Positions 1 to 8,661 of a stretch of DNA of 64,000 nucleotides are shown piece by piece. The first letter of the stretch is position 1. Each line of letters starts with the position of its first letter. The notes under the pieces were generated by a model. The model had not been told where the DNA came from and did no database searches. It saw only the letters and a program-made list of their open reading frames with translations. The DNA comes from Verrucomicrobiota bacterium (GTDB lineage: Bacteria; Verrucomicrobiota; Verrucomicrobiia; Limisphaerales; DSYF01): the NCBI GenBank assembly GCA_025457615.1, contig JALOTZ010000008.1, positions 25,550 through 89,549 on the forward strand. The letters are read 5' to 3'. A program made the translations under genes and the position numbers.

Positions 1-171
1 GTGCGGCAGGAGCTGGAGGCGTGGGATGCCCACGTGGACGCGGCGCGAGGCCGATTCTCCGGAGACCGATGGCACTGGGATTGGCTGACGTGGGAGCAGA
101 GGCTGGAGGCCGTGAAGCAGCGCCTCCGGGATTCGGCCACGCCGCATCAGACGCACAAGCAAAGGGGTTAA
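1..171 (+). CDS. C-terminal fragment of an unrecognised protein
   Basis: The window opens inside a reading frame that runs in frame 1 to a TAA at 169-171, giving the last 56 residues of a protein that begins upstream. The visible tail is charged and aromatic (it contains WHWDWLTWEQ) and ends in a basic stretch. No motif is recognisable, so no function is assigned. It converges on ispE with a gap of only 6 bp, which supports it being a real gene end rather than a chance frame. Confidence 0.5.
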   Translation: MRQELEAWDAHVDAARGRFSGDRWHWDWLTWEQRLEAVKQRLRDSATPHQTHKQRG

Positions 172-177
172 CCCTGC

Positions 178-1050
178 TCAGAGCACGGCAATGGCTGTCC
201 AGTTCGTTGCGCCAAGGCGGGCCAGCACCATCTCCCGAAGAGACTCCGCCGACGCCAGTGAACCGGCCAGGGCAAAGGTGGTTGAACCACTGCCCGACAT
301 GAGCGCCGCTGCGGCCCCATGTTCCAGGAGCGCTTCCTTGAGCACCGCCAAGACGGGATATTTATGAAAAACGGGGGCCTCGAAAGAATTGAAGAATGCG
401 CTGCCTGTCGCACTCAGCCCTCCCGATCGCAGTCGCTGGATCAGGTCCGTGGCTCTTCCCGGCCTTCCCTTCAGGGATTCCGGATGCTCGGCAAGTTGAC
501 CGTAGGCCCACGGTGTGGAGATGCCGAACCTGGGCCGAACCAGCAGGACAGCGCAGCCCCGCAAGGATTCAAAAGGCTCGAGGGGCTGGATGCGTTCCCC
601 CCGTCCGGTTCCCAGCGCCGGCCCACGCTGAAGAAAGAACGGCACGTCCGAGCCCAGGGTCGCGGCCAGATCGTTGAGTTGAACGCCAGAAAGGGGGTGC
701 CCGAACAACTGGTTCAACCCCAGCAAAGTGACTGCGGCGTTTGCGCTCCCTCCCCCCAGGCCGGCCGCCATCGGGAGCCGCTTGTCCAGGCGGATCCGGA
801 CGCCATCCCGAACCCGAGCAGCCTCCCGGAATGCAGAGGCAGCCCGATGAACCAGGTTGGAGCCGTCCACCGGCAGCGCAGGCTCGGAACAGGTGAGCGC
901 AATACCGCTCCCGCCCCTTTGGAATCGCAGACCGTCGTGCAGAGGCAGCGGTTGGATCACCGTCTCCAATTCGTGAAACCCGTCCGCCCTCCGGCCGAGG
1001 ATGTTCAGGAGCAGATTAACCTTGCAGGGTGAATTCAGCTCGATCGTCAT
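178..1050 (-). CDS. ispE: 4-diphosphocytidyl-2-C-methyl-D-erythritol kinase
   Basis: Phosphorylates CDP-methylerythritol at the 2-hydroxyl, the fourth step of the non-mevalonate (MEP) isoprenoid pathway, in the cytoplasm. The protein is about 290 residues, normal for the family. Near the N-terminus SPCKVNLLL carries the substrate-binding Lys (about K10). The GHMP-kinase ATP loop PMAAGLGGGSANAA is at about 93-106, followed by LGSDVPFF with the catalytic Asp. An in-frame start 14 codons upstream (1092) exists, but the ATG at 1050 puts the conserved N-terminus at the usual place. It pairs functionally with ispH later in the window, so the organism makes isoprenoids by the MEP route. Confidence 0.93.
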   Translation of the reverse strand: MTIELNSPCKVNLLLNILGRRADGFHELETVIQPLPLHDGLRFQRGGSGIALTCSEPALPVDGSNLVHRAASAFREAARVRDGVRIRLDKRLPMAAGLGGGSANAAVTLLGLNQLFGHPLSGVQLNDLAATLGSDVPFFLQRGPALGTGRGERIQPLEPFESLRGCAVLLVRPRFGISTPWAYGQLAEHPESLKGRPGRATDLIQRLRSGGLSATGSAFFNSFEAPVFHKYPVLAVLKEALLEHGAAAALMSGSGSTTFALAGSLASAESLREMVLARLGATNWTAIAVL

Positions 1051-1143
1051 GGGGCAATAGCTGGACAGGATGGACCGGTCGCAAAACGACAACGCGCCGA
1101 CACAGTCGGCGCGAGCGAGAGCAGCAACTGATGCGGGGAACGG

Positions 1144-1590
1144 TCAGTGGACCTGCTCGTAAATGTGAAAGCGGCTGCCCGGGACGATCGGCAGCACATC
1201 TCCCCCGCTGTAGCCCAAGGAGGTATCCGTGGCAAAATTCTGGTCGGCCGCCAGATTGGGCCGATAACTGTCCGGATACACCGGGTTGGGCGCCAGGTAG
1301 TTGGTCCAGACCGGCTCGTACGAAGGGATGGGGAAGGTGACGATCTCGTAAACGCCCAGCCCGGTCCGCGCCAGGGTCCGGTTCAAGCCGCTGATGAAAC
1401 CGCGGGTGTAGCCTTCCTCCGGGGAGTAAAAGACAGCGGTCTGTTCAACACTGCGACGGCACTCGCCCCAGCGAACAATCTCCCCCAAGTTGGCCATGCC
1501 GCGACCAAGTTTCTTCTCGGGACCCGCACAACCTGTGGCGAGCAGAGCGAGGGTGACGACCGACATCATGAGGATCAGTGACTTTAGCAT
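1144..1590 (-). CDS. Exosortase-system-associated lipoprotein, TIGR04073 family
   Basis: A 148-residue secreted protein. The N-terminus MLKSLILMMSVVTLALLATG followed by Cys is a lipoprotein signal with lipobox LATGC. The mature part carries hallmarks I associate with the TIGR04073 family: KKLGRGMANLG just after the Cys, GFISGLNRTLARTGLGVYE in the middle, and a proline-rich FPDSYRP-like tail (here YPDSYRP). The family is frequent in Verrucomicrobiota and Planctomycetota and is linked to exosortase/PEP-CTERM organisms; its molecular function is unknown. The long upstream extension of this frame is GC-rich noise. The ATG at 1590 is chosen because it begins the signal peptide. It lies downstream of two other small lipoproteins on the same strand. 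Confidence 0.75.
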   Translation of the reverse strand: MLKSLILMMSVVTLALLATGCAGPEKKLGRGMANLGEIVRWGECRRSVEQTAVFYSPEEGYTRGFISGLNRTLARTGLGVYEIVTFPIPSYEPVWTNYLAPNPVYPDSYRPNLAADQNFATDTSLGYSGGDVLPIVPGSRFHIYEQVH

Positions 1591-1744
1591 AGGTTTGCTC
1601 GAAGAATTTGATCGCAGGTTAACCGCCGTGCTTTGGATGTAAAGTCGCATTTGGCAGCCCCATCGCGCTTCCGGCCCGTGGCGGGCCGGAAGCAGGACGA
1701 CCACCGGGGCCTGAACTCGGCCCCGGCGGACGCGGAGAACAACC

Positions 1745-2416
1745 TCAAGACTTGGGTGCGGCTGCCGGTGCGGCCGCCGGTCCCTTCGAGGACATCTTCG
1801 CGGCCAGATCATGAATGTCTTTCGCCGCCTCCTGCAGCGCCGAGCGAAGATCCTCGCCATGGGCGATGGCCTTCTTGGTGGTTCCTTTGATTGAATTGAG
1901 ACCCCCCTGCGTCAAGTCCAGGTTCAGGACCTGTTGAACGTCCTTGAGGTCAGACAGGAACGGGTCAAAGGCCTCCTTGGACTTCTTGAGGCTCTGTGCG
2001 ACCTCCTCGAACGCACTGGAAACCTCCGCCCGCCGCGCTTCGCTGGTCTTGCGCAAGTCCGGATTGGTGATGTTGGTCATCCCGGCGTCCCATTTGGCGA
2101 AATAGTCGTCAGCACGCTTCTTCATCTCCGCCGCCTTCTTGTCCACACTTTCGGAGAGGGAGTCGAGTTTCTTGGTTTCGCGCGTGAACGCCTTGTACTG
2201 CGGCACCAGATCCGGAGCCGGATTGTAAACAAGGTTGCTGAGCGAGCTCAGCGTCAGCTCGGTCTGCGCTACGATGGCTTCCACCTCGCGGCCCGTCTTG
2301 TCCATTCCTTTGGAGGCGTCTCCTCCCTTGGAATAGCCGGTGGCAGCACAGGCCGTCATGACAAATGCAAGTGATACGACCGATCCCAGCATGATTCCTT
2401 GAGCGATGTTTTTCAT
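1745..2416 (-). CDS. DUF2959-like lipoprotein
   Basis: A 223-residue protein with a signal peptide ending in a lipobox (VMTAC, about residues 19-23). The body is charged and mostly helical. The segment around residues 95-170 (ADDYFAKWDAGMTNI, then NPDLRK, and VLNLDLTQGGLNSI) matches the pattern of DUF2959 (PF11172), a poorly characterised family of bacterial envelope proteins. The C-terminus is an Ala/Pro tail. The ATG at 2416 is chosen because the signal peptide starts there; the upstream extension is AT-richer and looks like leader. It lies between two other small lipoproteins on the minus strand. Family assignment is from memory of the pattern; function is unknown. Confidence 0.7.
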   Translation of the reverse strand: MKNIAQGIMLGSVVSLAFVMTACAATGYSKGGDASKGMDKTGREVEAIVAQTELTLSSLSNLVYNPAPDLVPQYKAFTRETKKLDSLSESVDKKAAEMKKRADDYFAKWDAGMTNITNPDLRKTSEARRAEVSSAFEEVAQSLKKSKEAFDPFLSDLKDVQQVLNLDLTQGGLNSIKGTTKKAIAHGEDLRSALQEAAKDIHDLAAKMSSKGPAAAPAAAPKS

Positions 2417-2563
2417 ATCGTTGATTGAGTTTTGTTTGGTGTCTTCGGGTCGATTTGCACGGAAGACCCGTTTCGTTTGCCAAGACAAGGGAATGCGCAA
2501 GGCGCAGATTGTCAATGGCATTCCGAGATGAAGATCGGGGGCGGGCCGGACTGGTCGGCTCCA

Positions 2564-3079
2564 TCAGCGTCCAGCAGACGCCGGCGAGGCGCCCTTCGCG
2601 TCCAGCCGCGCCTTCACCTCATCCAGGATCCGCTGATAGCTCTTGGCGCTGACCATCATGATCCGTGTCTCATCCTCCAAGACCGACTGACCCGCATCCC
2701 GCACGGAGAAGACGTCGCAACGCAGGAAGAAGGTCTCCGGACTCAGCTCCTGCAAATCGACCTTGGCACGAATGACCACCCCGGAGCTTCCGAAGGAACC
2801 GTACTTGATCTGTTCTCCCTTGGTGGCCGGTCTTTCAAAGATCATCCGATCCGTTTCCGAACGAGCCAATACGAACCCGTTATCGTTAAAAGCATCGCGT
2901 ACCGTTGGAGCAACGTCGGCAACCCCATGACCTTTAATGGTCACGGCAGCATGGCTGGCGCTCCCAGAGGAGGTGGAGGAACAAGCGGTCAAGAGGCCAA
3001 GGACCAAGGCCAAAGCCAGTGGCAGTGCAAGGACCGACCTTCGACGCGATTCAGTCAACCCAAGATCAAGCGGACGCAT
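2564..3079 (-). CDS. Hypothetical lipoprotein
   Basis: An export signal (basic RRRSVLALPLALALVLG) ends in lipobox LLTACS, so the mature protein is probably membrane-anchored. The remaining roughly 135 residues form a compact alpha/beta-looking domain with no family I recognise: ADVAPTVRDAFNDNGFVLAR at the start, then alternating strands, and a final helix before the stop. The ATG at 3079 or the one at 3097 could be used; both give the same mature protein. It stands first in a row of three small lipoprotein genes on the minus strand. Function unknown. Confidence 0.65.
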   Translation of the reverse strand: MRPLDLGLTESRRRSVLALPLALALVLGLLTACSSTSSGSASHAAVTIKGHGVADVAPTVRDAFNDNGFVLARSETDRMIFERPATKGEQIKYGSFGSSGVVIRAKVDLQELSPETFFLRCDVFSVRDAGQSVLEDETRIMMVSAKSYQRILDEVKARLDAKGASPASAGR

Positions 3080-3235
3080 GTGGACAGTATTCGGCACGCG
3101 GGGTCCGATGGCTAGACTTAACCCTCAGATTCTTGGGCGCCTTGATGTCCTGGATCAAAGCGCGGGATTGTGGACAGGACGCCGCAATGGATATGCTGTC
3201 CAAGGTCGGCCGAAATCCGGCCGGACTTGCGAACC

Positions 3236-3946
3236 ATGGAAGCCAACGAAGCGCCACTTTATTTCGTCTGGGGTATCGACCACGTGGCCTATGGCCCGGT
3301 GGAACTGCCCACGCTGGTGAACTGGATACGCGACGAGCGGGTTGAAAAGGACACCTGGATTTACGACCAGCGTGGCCGGGCGTGGCTGCAGGCGCTGGAA
3401 CTCGCCGAACTCAAGGCGGTGTTCAGTCGGCGCTCCACGGCATACGCCGCGCCAGGCAATACGACCGCCGTCATCAAGCCCGGCTCGCTGCGCCGCATCA
3501 AAGCCCTGGCTGAGCTCGCGGATGAACAACTGCAGTCGTTTGCGCGCTATCTTGACCTGGTGCGTCTGCCCCAGCACACCACGGTGGTCAAGGCGGGCGA
3601 CGAGGGCGACGCCATGTTCATGCTGCTGGAGGGGGAATTGCGCGTGCGCGTGCTCGTGCGCGGCAAGGAATCCATCCTGGCCACGCTGGAACCCGGCGAA
3701 TCATTCGGTGAGCTGGCGCTCCTGGACGAAGGCAAGCGATCAGCCGACGTGATTGCCAACGTGGACAGCATGGTACTGAAGATCACCCGGGCAGGACTCA
3801 AGAAGCTGTTCGATGAAGCCCCGGCGCTGGCCGCACCCTTCCTCCACGCCCTGGGCCGGGCCACCGCAGCCCGACTGCGCGCCACCAACCGGCGCGTCGA
3901 GGATTCCATCCGTCTGAGCAACTCTGTTCAGGGAGCCGAAGGCTAG
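3236..3946 (+). CDS. GYF-like plus cyclic nucleotide-binding domain protein
   Basis: A 236-residue cytoplasmic protein with two domains. Residues 5-60 (YFVWGIDHVAYGPVE, then WIYDQRGRAWLQALEL) have the GYF_2/DUF4339 pattern, a probable protein-protein interaction module. Residues about 85-215 are a cyclic nucleotide-binding fold: GDEGDAMFMLLEGELRVRV, then the phosphate-binding cassette GESFGELALLDEGKRSADV. There the cAMP-contacting Arg is replaced by Lys/Arg neighbours, so the ligand is uncertain. No DNA-binding helix-turn-helix is visible, so it is not a CRP-type regulator; a signal-sensing adaptor is likelier. Its stop overlaps the exbD stop head-on in the tetranucleotide CTAG. Confidence 0.8.
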   Translation: MEANEAPLYFVWGIDHVAYGPVELPTLVNWIRDERVEKDTWIYDQRGRAWLQALELAELKAVFSRRSTAYAAPGNTTAVIKPGSLRRIKALAELADEQLQSFARYLDLVRLPQHTTVVKAGDEGDAMFMLLEGELRVRVLVRGKESILATLEPGESFGELALLDEGKRSADVIANVDSMVLKITRAGLKKLFDEAPALAAPFLHALGRATAARLRATNRRVEDSIRLSNSVQGAEG

Positions 3947-4368
3947 GGTTGCCCGGCTTTGCGGGTGTAGGCACTCACCGTCTTGACGTTGGCCTGCTGG
4001 GCGGCGTCCATCACCTTCACAATCCTCCCAAATGGGGCGCCTTCGTCCGCCCGAATGGCCAGCGGCACGTCCGGATTCTTCAACGTTTCGATCTTCAGCC
4101 GATCCCCCAGAGCAACGGGCGTGATGGGTTTGGGATCGGATCCGAACCGGAGATCGCCCACCAGGTCCACCGAAACCAGCAGGGCGGCATCCTGACCGGC
4201 ACCCGGCTTCTGTGCCTGGGTGGATTCAGGAAGCGTCAACTTGACGGCGGGATGCTGACGAAACGTGGTGGTCGCCATCAGGAAGATCAGCATGACAATC
4301 AGCACATCGATCAGGGCGATGATGATCACCGCCGGCGTCTGCCTGCGTTTCTGGACTGCAAAGTGCAC
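3943..4368 (-). CDS. exbD: ExbD/TolR family biopolymer transport protein
   Basis: A 141-residue inner-membrane protein with a short cytoplasmic N-terminus, one membrane helix (IIIALIDVLIVMLIFLMATT, residues about 15-34) carrying the conserved membrane Asp that takes part in proton flow, and a periplasmic domain. With ExbB it would convert proton motive force into movement of a TonB-type protein. It starts with GTG at 4368, three bases after the exbB stop, in the order tonB-like, exbB, exbD on one strand. The small size and single helix fit the family. Confidence 0.88.
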   Translation of the reverse strand: MHFAVQKRRQTPAVIIIALIDVLIVMLIFLMATTTFRQHPAVKLTLPESTQAQKPGAGQDAALLVSVDLVGDLRFGSDPKPITPVALGDRLKIETLKNPDVPLAIRADEGAPFGRIVKVMDAAQQANVKTVSAYTRKAGQP

Positions 4369-4371
4369 GTG

Positions 4372-4971
4372 TCAGGTATCGCTCGACCGGTTGCGATATT
4401 GTCGGCGGAGGAACTCATCGCACAGGGTTTCCATCTCCACCGTCATGGTTTCCACCTTCTTGGTGTAGTAGCTCCAGGAGATCAAACAGGGGATGGCGAT
4501 GAGCAGGCCCATCAGGGTGGCGTTGAGGATGAGCCCGATGCCTTTGGCCAGAGCCGCCGTGTCGCTCAGGCCCGTTTCACCCAGGCCTCCAAACAGCGAC
4601 ATCATGCCGGCGATGGTTCCGACCAGCCCCAATAATGGCGCGATGCCCACGATGACCTCCAGCACCACCAATCCACGCTCCAGTTTCACGATTTCACGCC
4701 TGGCCTGGGTTTGCAGGGCATCAACGGTCTCGGCCTTGGGCCAGTCGAGATGGTCGCTGGCCAGGACGAGGATTCGGGCCAGGGGTGAGGGATGCCTCTC
4801 GCAGACCTTTCGCAGCAGCCCCACCTCCTCAGTGTTGCCACAGGAACGGACGGCCGCCTCGATCGCGGGCGGCAACACCTTGGCCCAGCGAAGGGCCAAC
4901 CCCCGTTCAATGATGAAGGTCAACCCCACCACCGAGGTCAGGACCAGCAAGATGTAAACAACCAGTTCCAT
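4372..4971 (-). CDS. exbB: ExbB/TolQ/MotA-type proton channel protein
   Basis: A 199-residue inner-membrane protein with three predicted helices: residues about 3-23 and a pair around 105-130 and 145-170. The MotA/TolQ/ExbB signature is visible in the second half: GIAPLLGLVGTIAGMMSLF followed by GIGLILNATLMGLLIAIPCL. A good ribosome-binding site (AAAGGA) lies just upstream of the ATG at 4971. It forms the ion-conducting part of the complex with the neighbouring ExbD. Confidence 0.9.
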   Translation of the reverse strand: MELVVYILLVLTSVVGLTFIIERGLALRWAKVLPPAIEAAVRSCGNTEEVGLLRKVCERHPSPLARILVLASDHLDWPKAETVDALQTQARREIVKLERGLVVLEVIVGIAPLLGLVGTIAGMMSLFGGLGETGLSDTAALAKGIGLILNATLMGLLIAIPCLISWSYYTKKVETMTVEMETLCDEFLRRQYRNRSSDT

Positions 4972-4999
4972 GTTTTCCTTTCAGCATTCCACAAGGGAA

Positions 5000-6019
5000 T
5001 CAATTGTAATAAAAGGTGAATCGCACGTCACGATAGTTGGTGCCGATCATCCGACGCATGTCGCTGGGCCACCGCGCATAGGGCGAAGGATCCATCACCG
5101 CCTTCTGACACAACAGGCTCAACATCTCGTCCACCGTGTTCTCCGACACCCTCATGCCGGAAATCCGCCCATCGTGATGCAAACGGAAATCCAGCACCAC
5201 CCGACCGCTCATCTCGTGGCCGAATCCACGCGCGTCCAGCAAGTCAAACCAGCGGTTCTGAATGGCGACAATGATGGCCCGGTCGTAATCCCCGAACGGC
5301 GAGGCTTTCACGTCCAGCGACGACAGCGTGCTCAGGCGACGCACCCCGCCCTCCTGCTTCATCTTGCGTCCGGCCAGCGCATTGACTTGGGCTTCGGGGG
5401 TTCGGGCCATCGCTTCTTTTAGGGTTCGTGGCCGCGGCTTGATCTCCGGCGGTTGGAGTTCCTTGGGCTGCTCCCGGTCGGCGGCTTTGGCCAGCCTCAG
5501 ATCGCCCTCCGGTTCCTTGGTCGGCTCGGTAGTCTCCGGCTTGGATTCCGGCTCCGGGACGGGCTCGGGTTCCGGCGGCGCCGCGGCAGGTTGCAGCGGG
5601 ACAGCCTTGAGCGGGGGAACATCCTCGGTTCGAACCAATTGCTCCTGACGCCCATCAAACATGGGTGCCCCGGTCACCTCGTCGGTCAAGGGATTGGCGG
5701 CCTGCGAACTCTTGTCGGAGTAGTAGGGCGTGTCTTGCGGAACCTCGGAGCTGGCCACAGCGGGGTTCACGTCCACAAAAACCAGCGGCATCTGGCGTTC
5801 AGGGTCCTGCAAGGCAATCTTGGCCGCCTGGAGTTCCTCGATCACCTGCCCCATGGGCTTCCAATGGAGGCGTTCCCATAATCCCAGTTTCTGACCGCCC
5901 TTGTAGGTCCCATAAATTACCAGATGCGCCAGCAGCGACAGCGCAAAGGCGGCAAGAAGCCTTGAGTGCTCAAGGCTTCCCAAAACCCGCACTTCGGATA
6001 ACGGCCGTTGGGCAAACAT
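5000..6019 (-). CDS. TonB-like energy transducer protein
   Basis: A 339-residue protein with one N-terminal membrane anchor (LLAAFALSLLAHLVIYGTY, about 23-41), a periplasmic spacer rich in Pro and Glu (about 135-205, runs of PEPEPVPEPE type) and a C-terminal region about 235-335 shaped like a TonB C-terminal domain (GRVVLDFRLHHDGRISGMRV). It precedes exbB and exbD in the same direction, so it is the likely partner of that motor. The tail continues past the usual TonB end (WPSDMRRMIGTNYRDVRFTFYYN, in two halves), so it may be a family variant rather than classic TonB. No TonB-dependent receptor is nearby, so the cargo is unknown. Confidence 0.75.
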   Translation of the reverse strand: MFAQRPLSEVRVLGSLEHSRLLAAFALSLLAHLVIYGTYKGGQKLGLWERLHWKPMGQVIEELQAAKIALQDPERQMPLVFVDVNPAVASSEVPQDTPYYSDKSSQAANPLTDEVTGAPMFDGRQEQLVRTEDVPPLKAVPLQPAAAPPEPEPVPEPESKPETTEPTKEPEGDLRLAKAADREQPKELQPPEIKPRPRTLKEAMARTPEAQVNALAGRKMKQEGGVRRLSTLSSLDVKASPFGDYDRAIIVAIQNRWFDLLDARGFGHEMSGRVVLDFRLHHDGRISGMRVSENTVDEMLSLLCQKAVMDPSPYARWPSDMRRMIGTNYRDVRFTFYYN

Positions 6020-6250
6020 GCTGGAAAACAGTGCCGCAGCCCTCCATTGGTAGCAACAACTTAGCCATCAGAGGCCTTCCGGGCGGCGGCGGTTTGAAGA
6101 GTTAGACGGACCATGTCCCTGAAATGCTCAAGCGTCATCAGACAAAGCGGGACCACGTGATGCGAAGATCAATCGGCGGGCAAAGCCCCGGCCAACAGCC
6201 AAGCCACCGGTGCGCTTGCCCGGCTCGGAGATTTCTGCAAAAGTCCGCCG

Positions 6251-7303
6251 ATGCGCCGGTTATGTCTTCTTGGGATCCTGGTTGCCGGAACGGCAGCTTG
6301 GGCAGCGGAGTTGTCCATCGACTTCAGCACCACCCCTCAGGGGGAGCTGCCGAAGGGGTTTCGACCGCTGCTGGCAGGCGAAGGATCGCCGGGACGGTGG
6401 GAGGTGATACTGGCCGAGGTGCCGCCCACACTGGCCCCGCTGAGCCCTAAAGCGCCCCAGACCAGCGTCAAGCCGGTGCTCACCCAGACGGTTCACGACC
6501 CGACCGACGAACGATTCCCCATGCTGGTTTACGAGGGGGAGGAGTTCACGGACTTCACCTTGACCGCGCGCCTTCGCCTTCTCGGGGGCGTGCAGGAACA
6601 GATGGCCGGGATGGCCTTCCGCCTGCAGGATGCGCAGAATTTCTATGTGATCCGCTTGAGCGCGCTCGGGCAGAACCTCCGCTTCTACAAAGTGGTTCAG
6701 GGAACCCGGGGGCGACCGATCGGCCCTTCCATCCCCATCAGCACCAACACCTGGCATGAACTGAAGATTGAGTGCCAGGGCAACCAAATCCTCTGCACTC
6801 TCAACGGACAACTCGTGATGCCCGCCTTGCAGGATACCTCCTTCGCCCGGGGCAGAATCGCCTTTTGGACAAAATCTGACTCGCTCTGTCAATTTGCTGG
6901 AGTCAGCGTCGTTTATACGCCCACCACCCCGCTCTCCGTCCAGATGATCGAGGCAGCCTTGGCCAAGTATCCCCGCGTCATTGACCTGCGCCTCTATGCA
7001 CCCCAGACAGGAAGCAACACGATCCGCGCGGTGGCCTGCAAGAACCCGCCGGATCTGGGGACCCCGGGGGGCAAAGCCGAAGTCGGCGCCATCCGCAATG
7101 CGGACATCTATGTCGGTAAGGGCAAGCAGACGGTCACGGTCGTCATGCCCGTCCGGGATCGGAACGGTGAGCCTGCAGCAGCGGCGCAGATCGTCATGGA
7201 CAGCTTTGCGGGCCAGACGGAAAACAACGCGATTGTCCGGGCCAGACCCATCGTGCGATTGATGGAAACCATGCTGCAATCCAGTCAGGATCCCTTGCGA
7301 TAG
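6251..7303 (+). CDS. Secreted DUF1080/LamG-like (3-keto-disaccharide hydrolase-type) protein
   Basis: 350 residues with a short signal peptide (MRRLCLLGILVAGTAAWAAE). Residues about 60-225 form a jelly-roll-like beta domain with the pattern of DUF1080 proteins: FTDFTLTARLRLLGG, then GMAFRLQDAQNFYVIRLSA, NTWHELKIECQGNQILCTLNG and GRIAFWTKSDS. This fold binds or cleaves sugars in many Planctomycetota/Verrucomicrobiota proteins. The C-terminal about 110 residues are a second, unrecognised domain. Divergent from the tonB-like gene, with 230 bp between them that may hold both promoters. Catalytic activity cannot be judged from sequence alone. Confidence 0.7.
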   Translation: MRRLCLLGILVAGTAAWAAELSIDFSTTPQGELPKGFRPLLAGEGSPGRWEVILAEVPPTLAPLSPKAPQTSVKPVLTQTVHDPTDERFPMLVYEGEEFTDFTLTARLRLLGGVQEQMAGMAFRLQDAQNFYVIRLSALGQNLRFYKVVQGTRGRPIGPSIPISTNTWHELKIECQGNQILCTLNGQLVMPALQDTSFARGRIAFWTKSDSLCQFAGVSVVYTPTTPLSVQMIEAALAKYPRVIDLRLYAPQTGSNTIRAVACKNPPDLGTPGGKAEVGAIRNADIYVGKGKQTVTVVMPVRDRNGEPAAAAQIVMDSFAGQTENNAIVRARPIVRLMETMLQSSQDPLR

Positions 7304-7388
7304 TTCCTTGCGGCGTCTCGAAACCAACGGCGGCCAACTATTTCAGTATTTCCCCCAGGGTCGGCTAGCATCCTGCTGTCTTGCACCC

Positions 7389-7934
7389 ATGCGAGTAGCA
7401 GCCTTTATCGAACGAGACGGCCTGCTGAACCGGTTCCGGATGCAGCACGACCTGCCGGTTGCACCGATTCAACTTGAGGAATTCCGCGTCCAACCCGAAG
7501 CCGTACCTTTGGTCCGATCCCTCCAGGACGCAGGCTACCTGGTGATCGCCACCACCAATCAGCCCGGCCTCACCAGCGGCGAGCTCTCCCGACGGGAACT
7601 CGACCTCATGCACGAAATTCTGCTCAAAAAACTCAACCTGGACGATATCATGGTCTGCCCACACGACGAGGCCGACCGTTGTCCCTGCCGCAAACCCAAG
7701 CCCGGCTTGCTGATCGAGGCCGGATTCAAGTGGCACGTGGATCTGGACCGATCCGTGGTCATCAGCGACAAGTGGCAGGATGCCGAGGCGGCGCGCATCG
7801 CAGGTTGCACATCCATTCTCATCGACTCGCCCTGGAACGGTCCCGGACATCATGACTTCCAGGTTTCCTCCTTCAAAGCGGCCGTCGCCAAGGCGCTTTC
7901 CCTCATGAACACCTCCGGCGTGCTGCTCCGCTAG
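7389..7934 (+). CDS. HAD-IIIA (GmhB-like) phosphatase homologue with altered nucleophile
   Basis: A 181-residue protein resembling D-glycero-D-manno-heptose-1,7-bisphosphate 7-phosphatase. Visible parts: motif I FIERDGLLN at about 6-14, motif II TTNQPGLTSG at about 57-66, a zinc-finger-like CPHDEADRCPCRKPKPG, and motif IV VVISDKWQDAEAA. In motif I the first Asp (the phosphoryl-accepting nucleophile, normally FLDRDG) is Glu at residue 8; the codon reads gaa. Asp10, the general acid/base, is kept. The ATG at 7389 is chosen because it starts the conserved beta strand; the upstream extension is non-conserved. It may act in heptose metabolism or be a non-catalytic or altered-specificity relative. 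Confidence 0.78.
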   Translation: MRVAAFIERDGLLNRFRMQHDLPVAPIQLEEFRVQPEAVPLVRSLQDAGYLVIATTNQPGLTSGELSRRELDLMHEILLKKLNLDDIMVCPHDEADRCPCRKPKPGLLIEAGFKWHVDLDRSVVISDKWQDAEAARIAGCTSILIDSPWNGPGHHDFQVSSFKAAVAKALSLMNTSGVLLR

Positions 7935-7941
7935 AAACACT

Positions 7942-8658
7942 TCAGGAGCAGATGCCGGGAGTTCGTGCAGAGAGGCCTGAACGCGCGCGGACCAACACCC
8001 AGAGCAGTTGCCCGATTGGGGCGGACATCAACCCCAGCGCGACCAGGAACAGCGGCCATGGGAACGAACCGGGCAACAGCTCGCGCAGGGCCGCCTCACC
8101 CCCGGGCGCGACGCGAATCGCGTCCGCCATGAACACGTAGAGCGCGAGCAGGACGCCCAGAACGCTGAGGGCCAGCACGGGCCGGTGTGCGAGGGCTACA
8201 CCTTGCAGTTGCGGGAACTGCGTGACCAACGTTCCCCAGACGATCATGAGCAGCGCAATCAGCATCGGTGCCAGAATGGGCCCCCACCACGGCAACGGAA
8301 TGAGGAACAGAATGTCCCAGTCCAGCAGGGAGCGGGGCCAACCGGTCATCAGCTTGAGAAAGAGGTAGTAGAGAATGTCCCACACACCAAAGGCAACCAG
8401 GGCGTAGCCCAGCCGCGAAACCCAGGTCCGGCCGGCCAGTAACCCCACGGTCAGCAGCAGGATCATCGTCGCCGCCTCGCGCACGATTTCCACCCACACG
8501 ATGCCCTCCACCAGCGGGAGCGGGTTGGGTTGATACGGGTCGATCCGATCCACCATCGTCCGCAGGTAGAACACCACCGCCGCCTCGATCCAGGCAAACG
8601 CGACCGCAAAGACGCAGACGCTGAGCCAACGATAAAGGGCGGGGCGACGGCTTCTCAT
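7942..8658 (-). CDS. Multi-pass membrane protein, unknown
   Basis: 238 residues with about six predicted membrane helices spread over the whole length (for example ATMILLLTVGLLAG, ILAPMLIALLMIVWG, LALSVLGVLLALYVFMA). No family recognised. It begins 3 bp after the stop of the creD remnant and follows ispH on the same strand, so all three are probably one transcript. Its former or present partner may be the CreD-type protein. Function not assigned. Confidence 0.6.
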   Translation of the reverse strand: MRSRRPALYRWLSVCVFAVAFAWIEAAVVFYLRTMVDRIDPYQPNPLPLVEGIVWVEIVREAATMILLLTVGLLAGRTWVSRLGYALVAFGVWDILYYLFLKLMTGWPRSLLDWDILFLIPLPWWGPILAPMLIALLMIVWGTLVTQFPQLQGVALAHRPVLALSVLGVLLALYVFMADAIRVAPGGEAALRELLPGSFPWPLFLVALGLMSAPIGQLLWVLVRARSGLSARTPGICS

Positions 8659-8661
8659 CGA

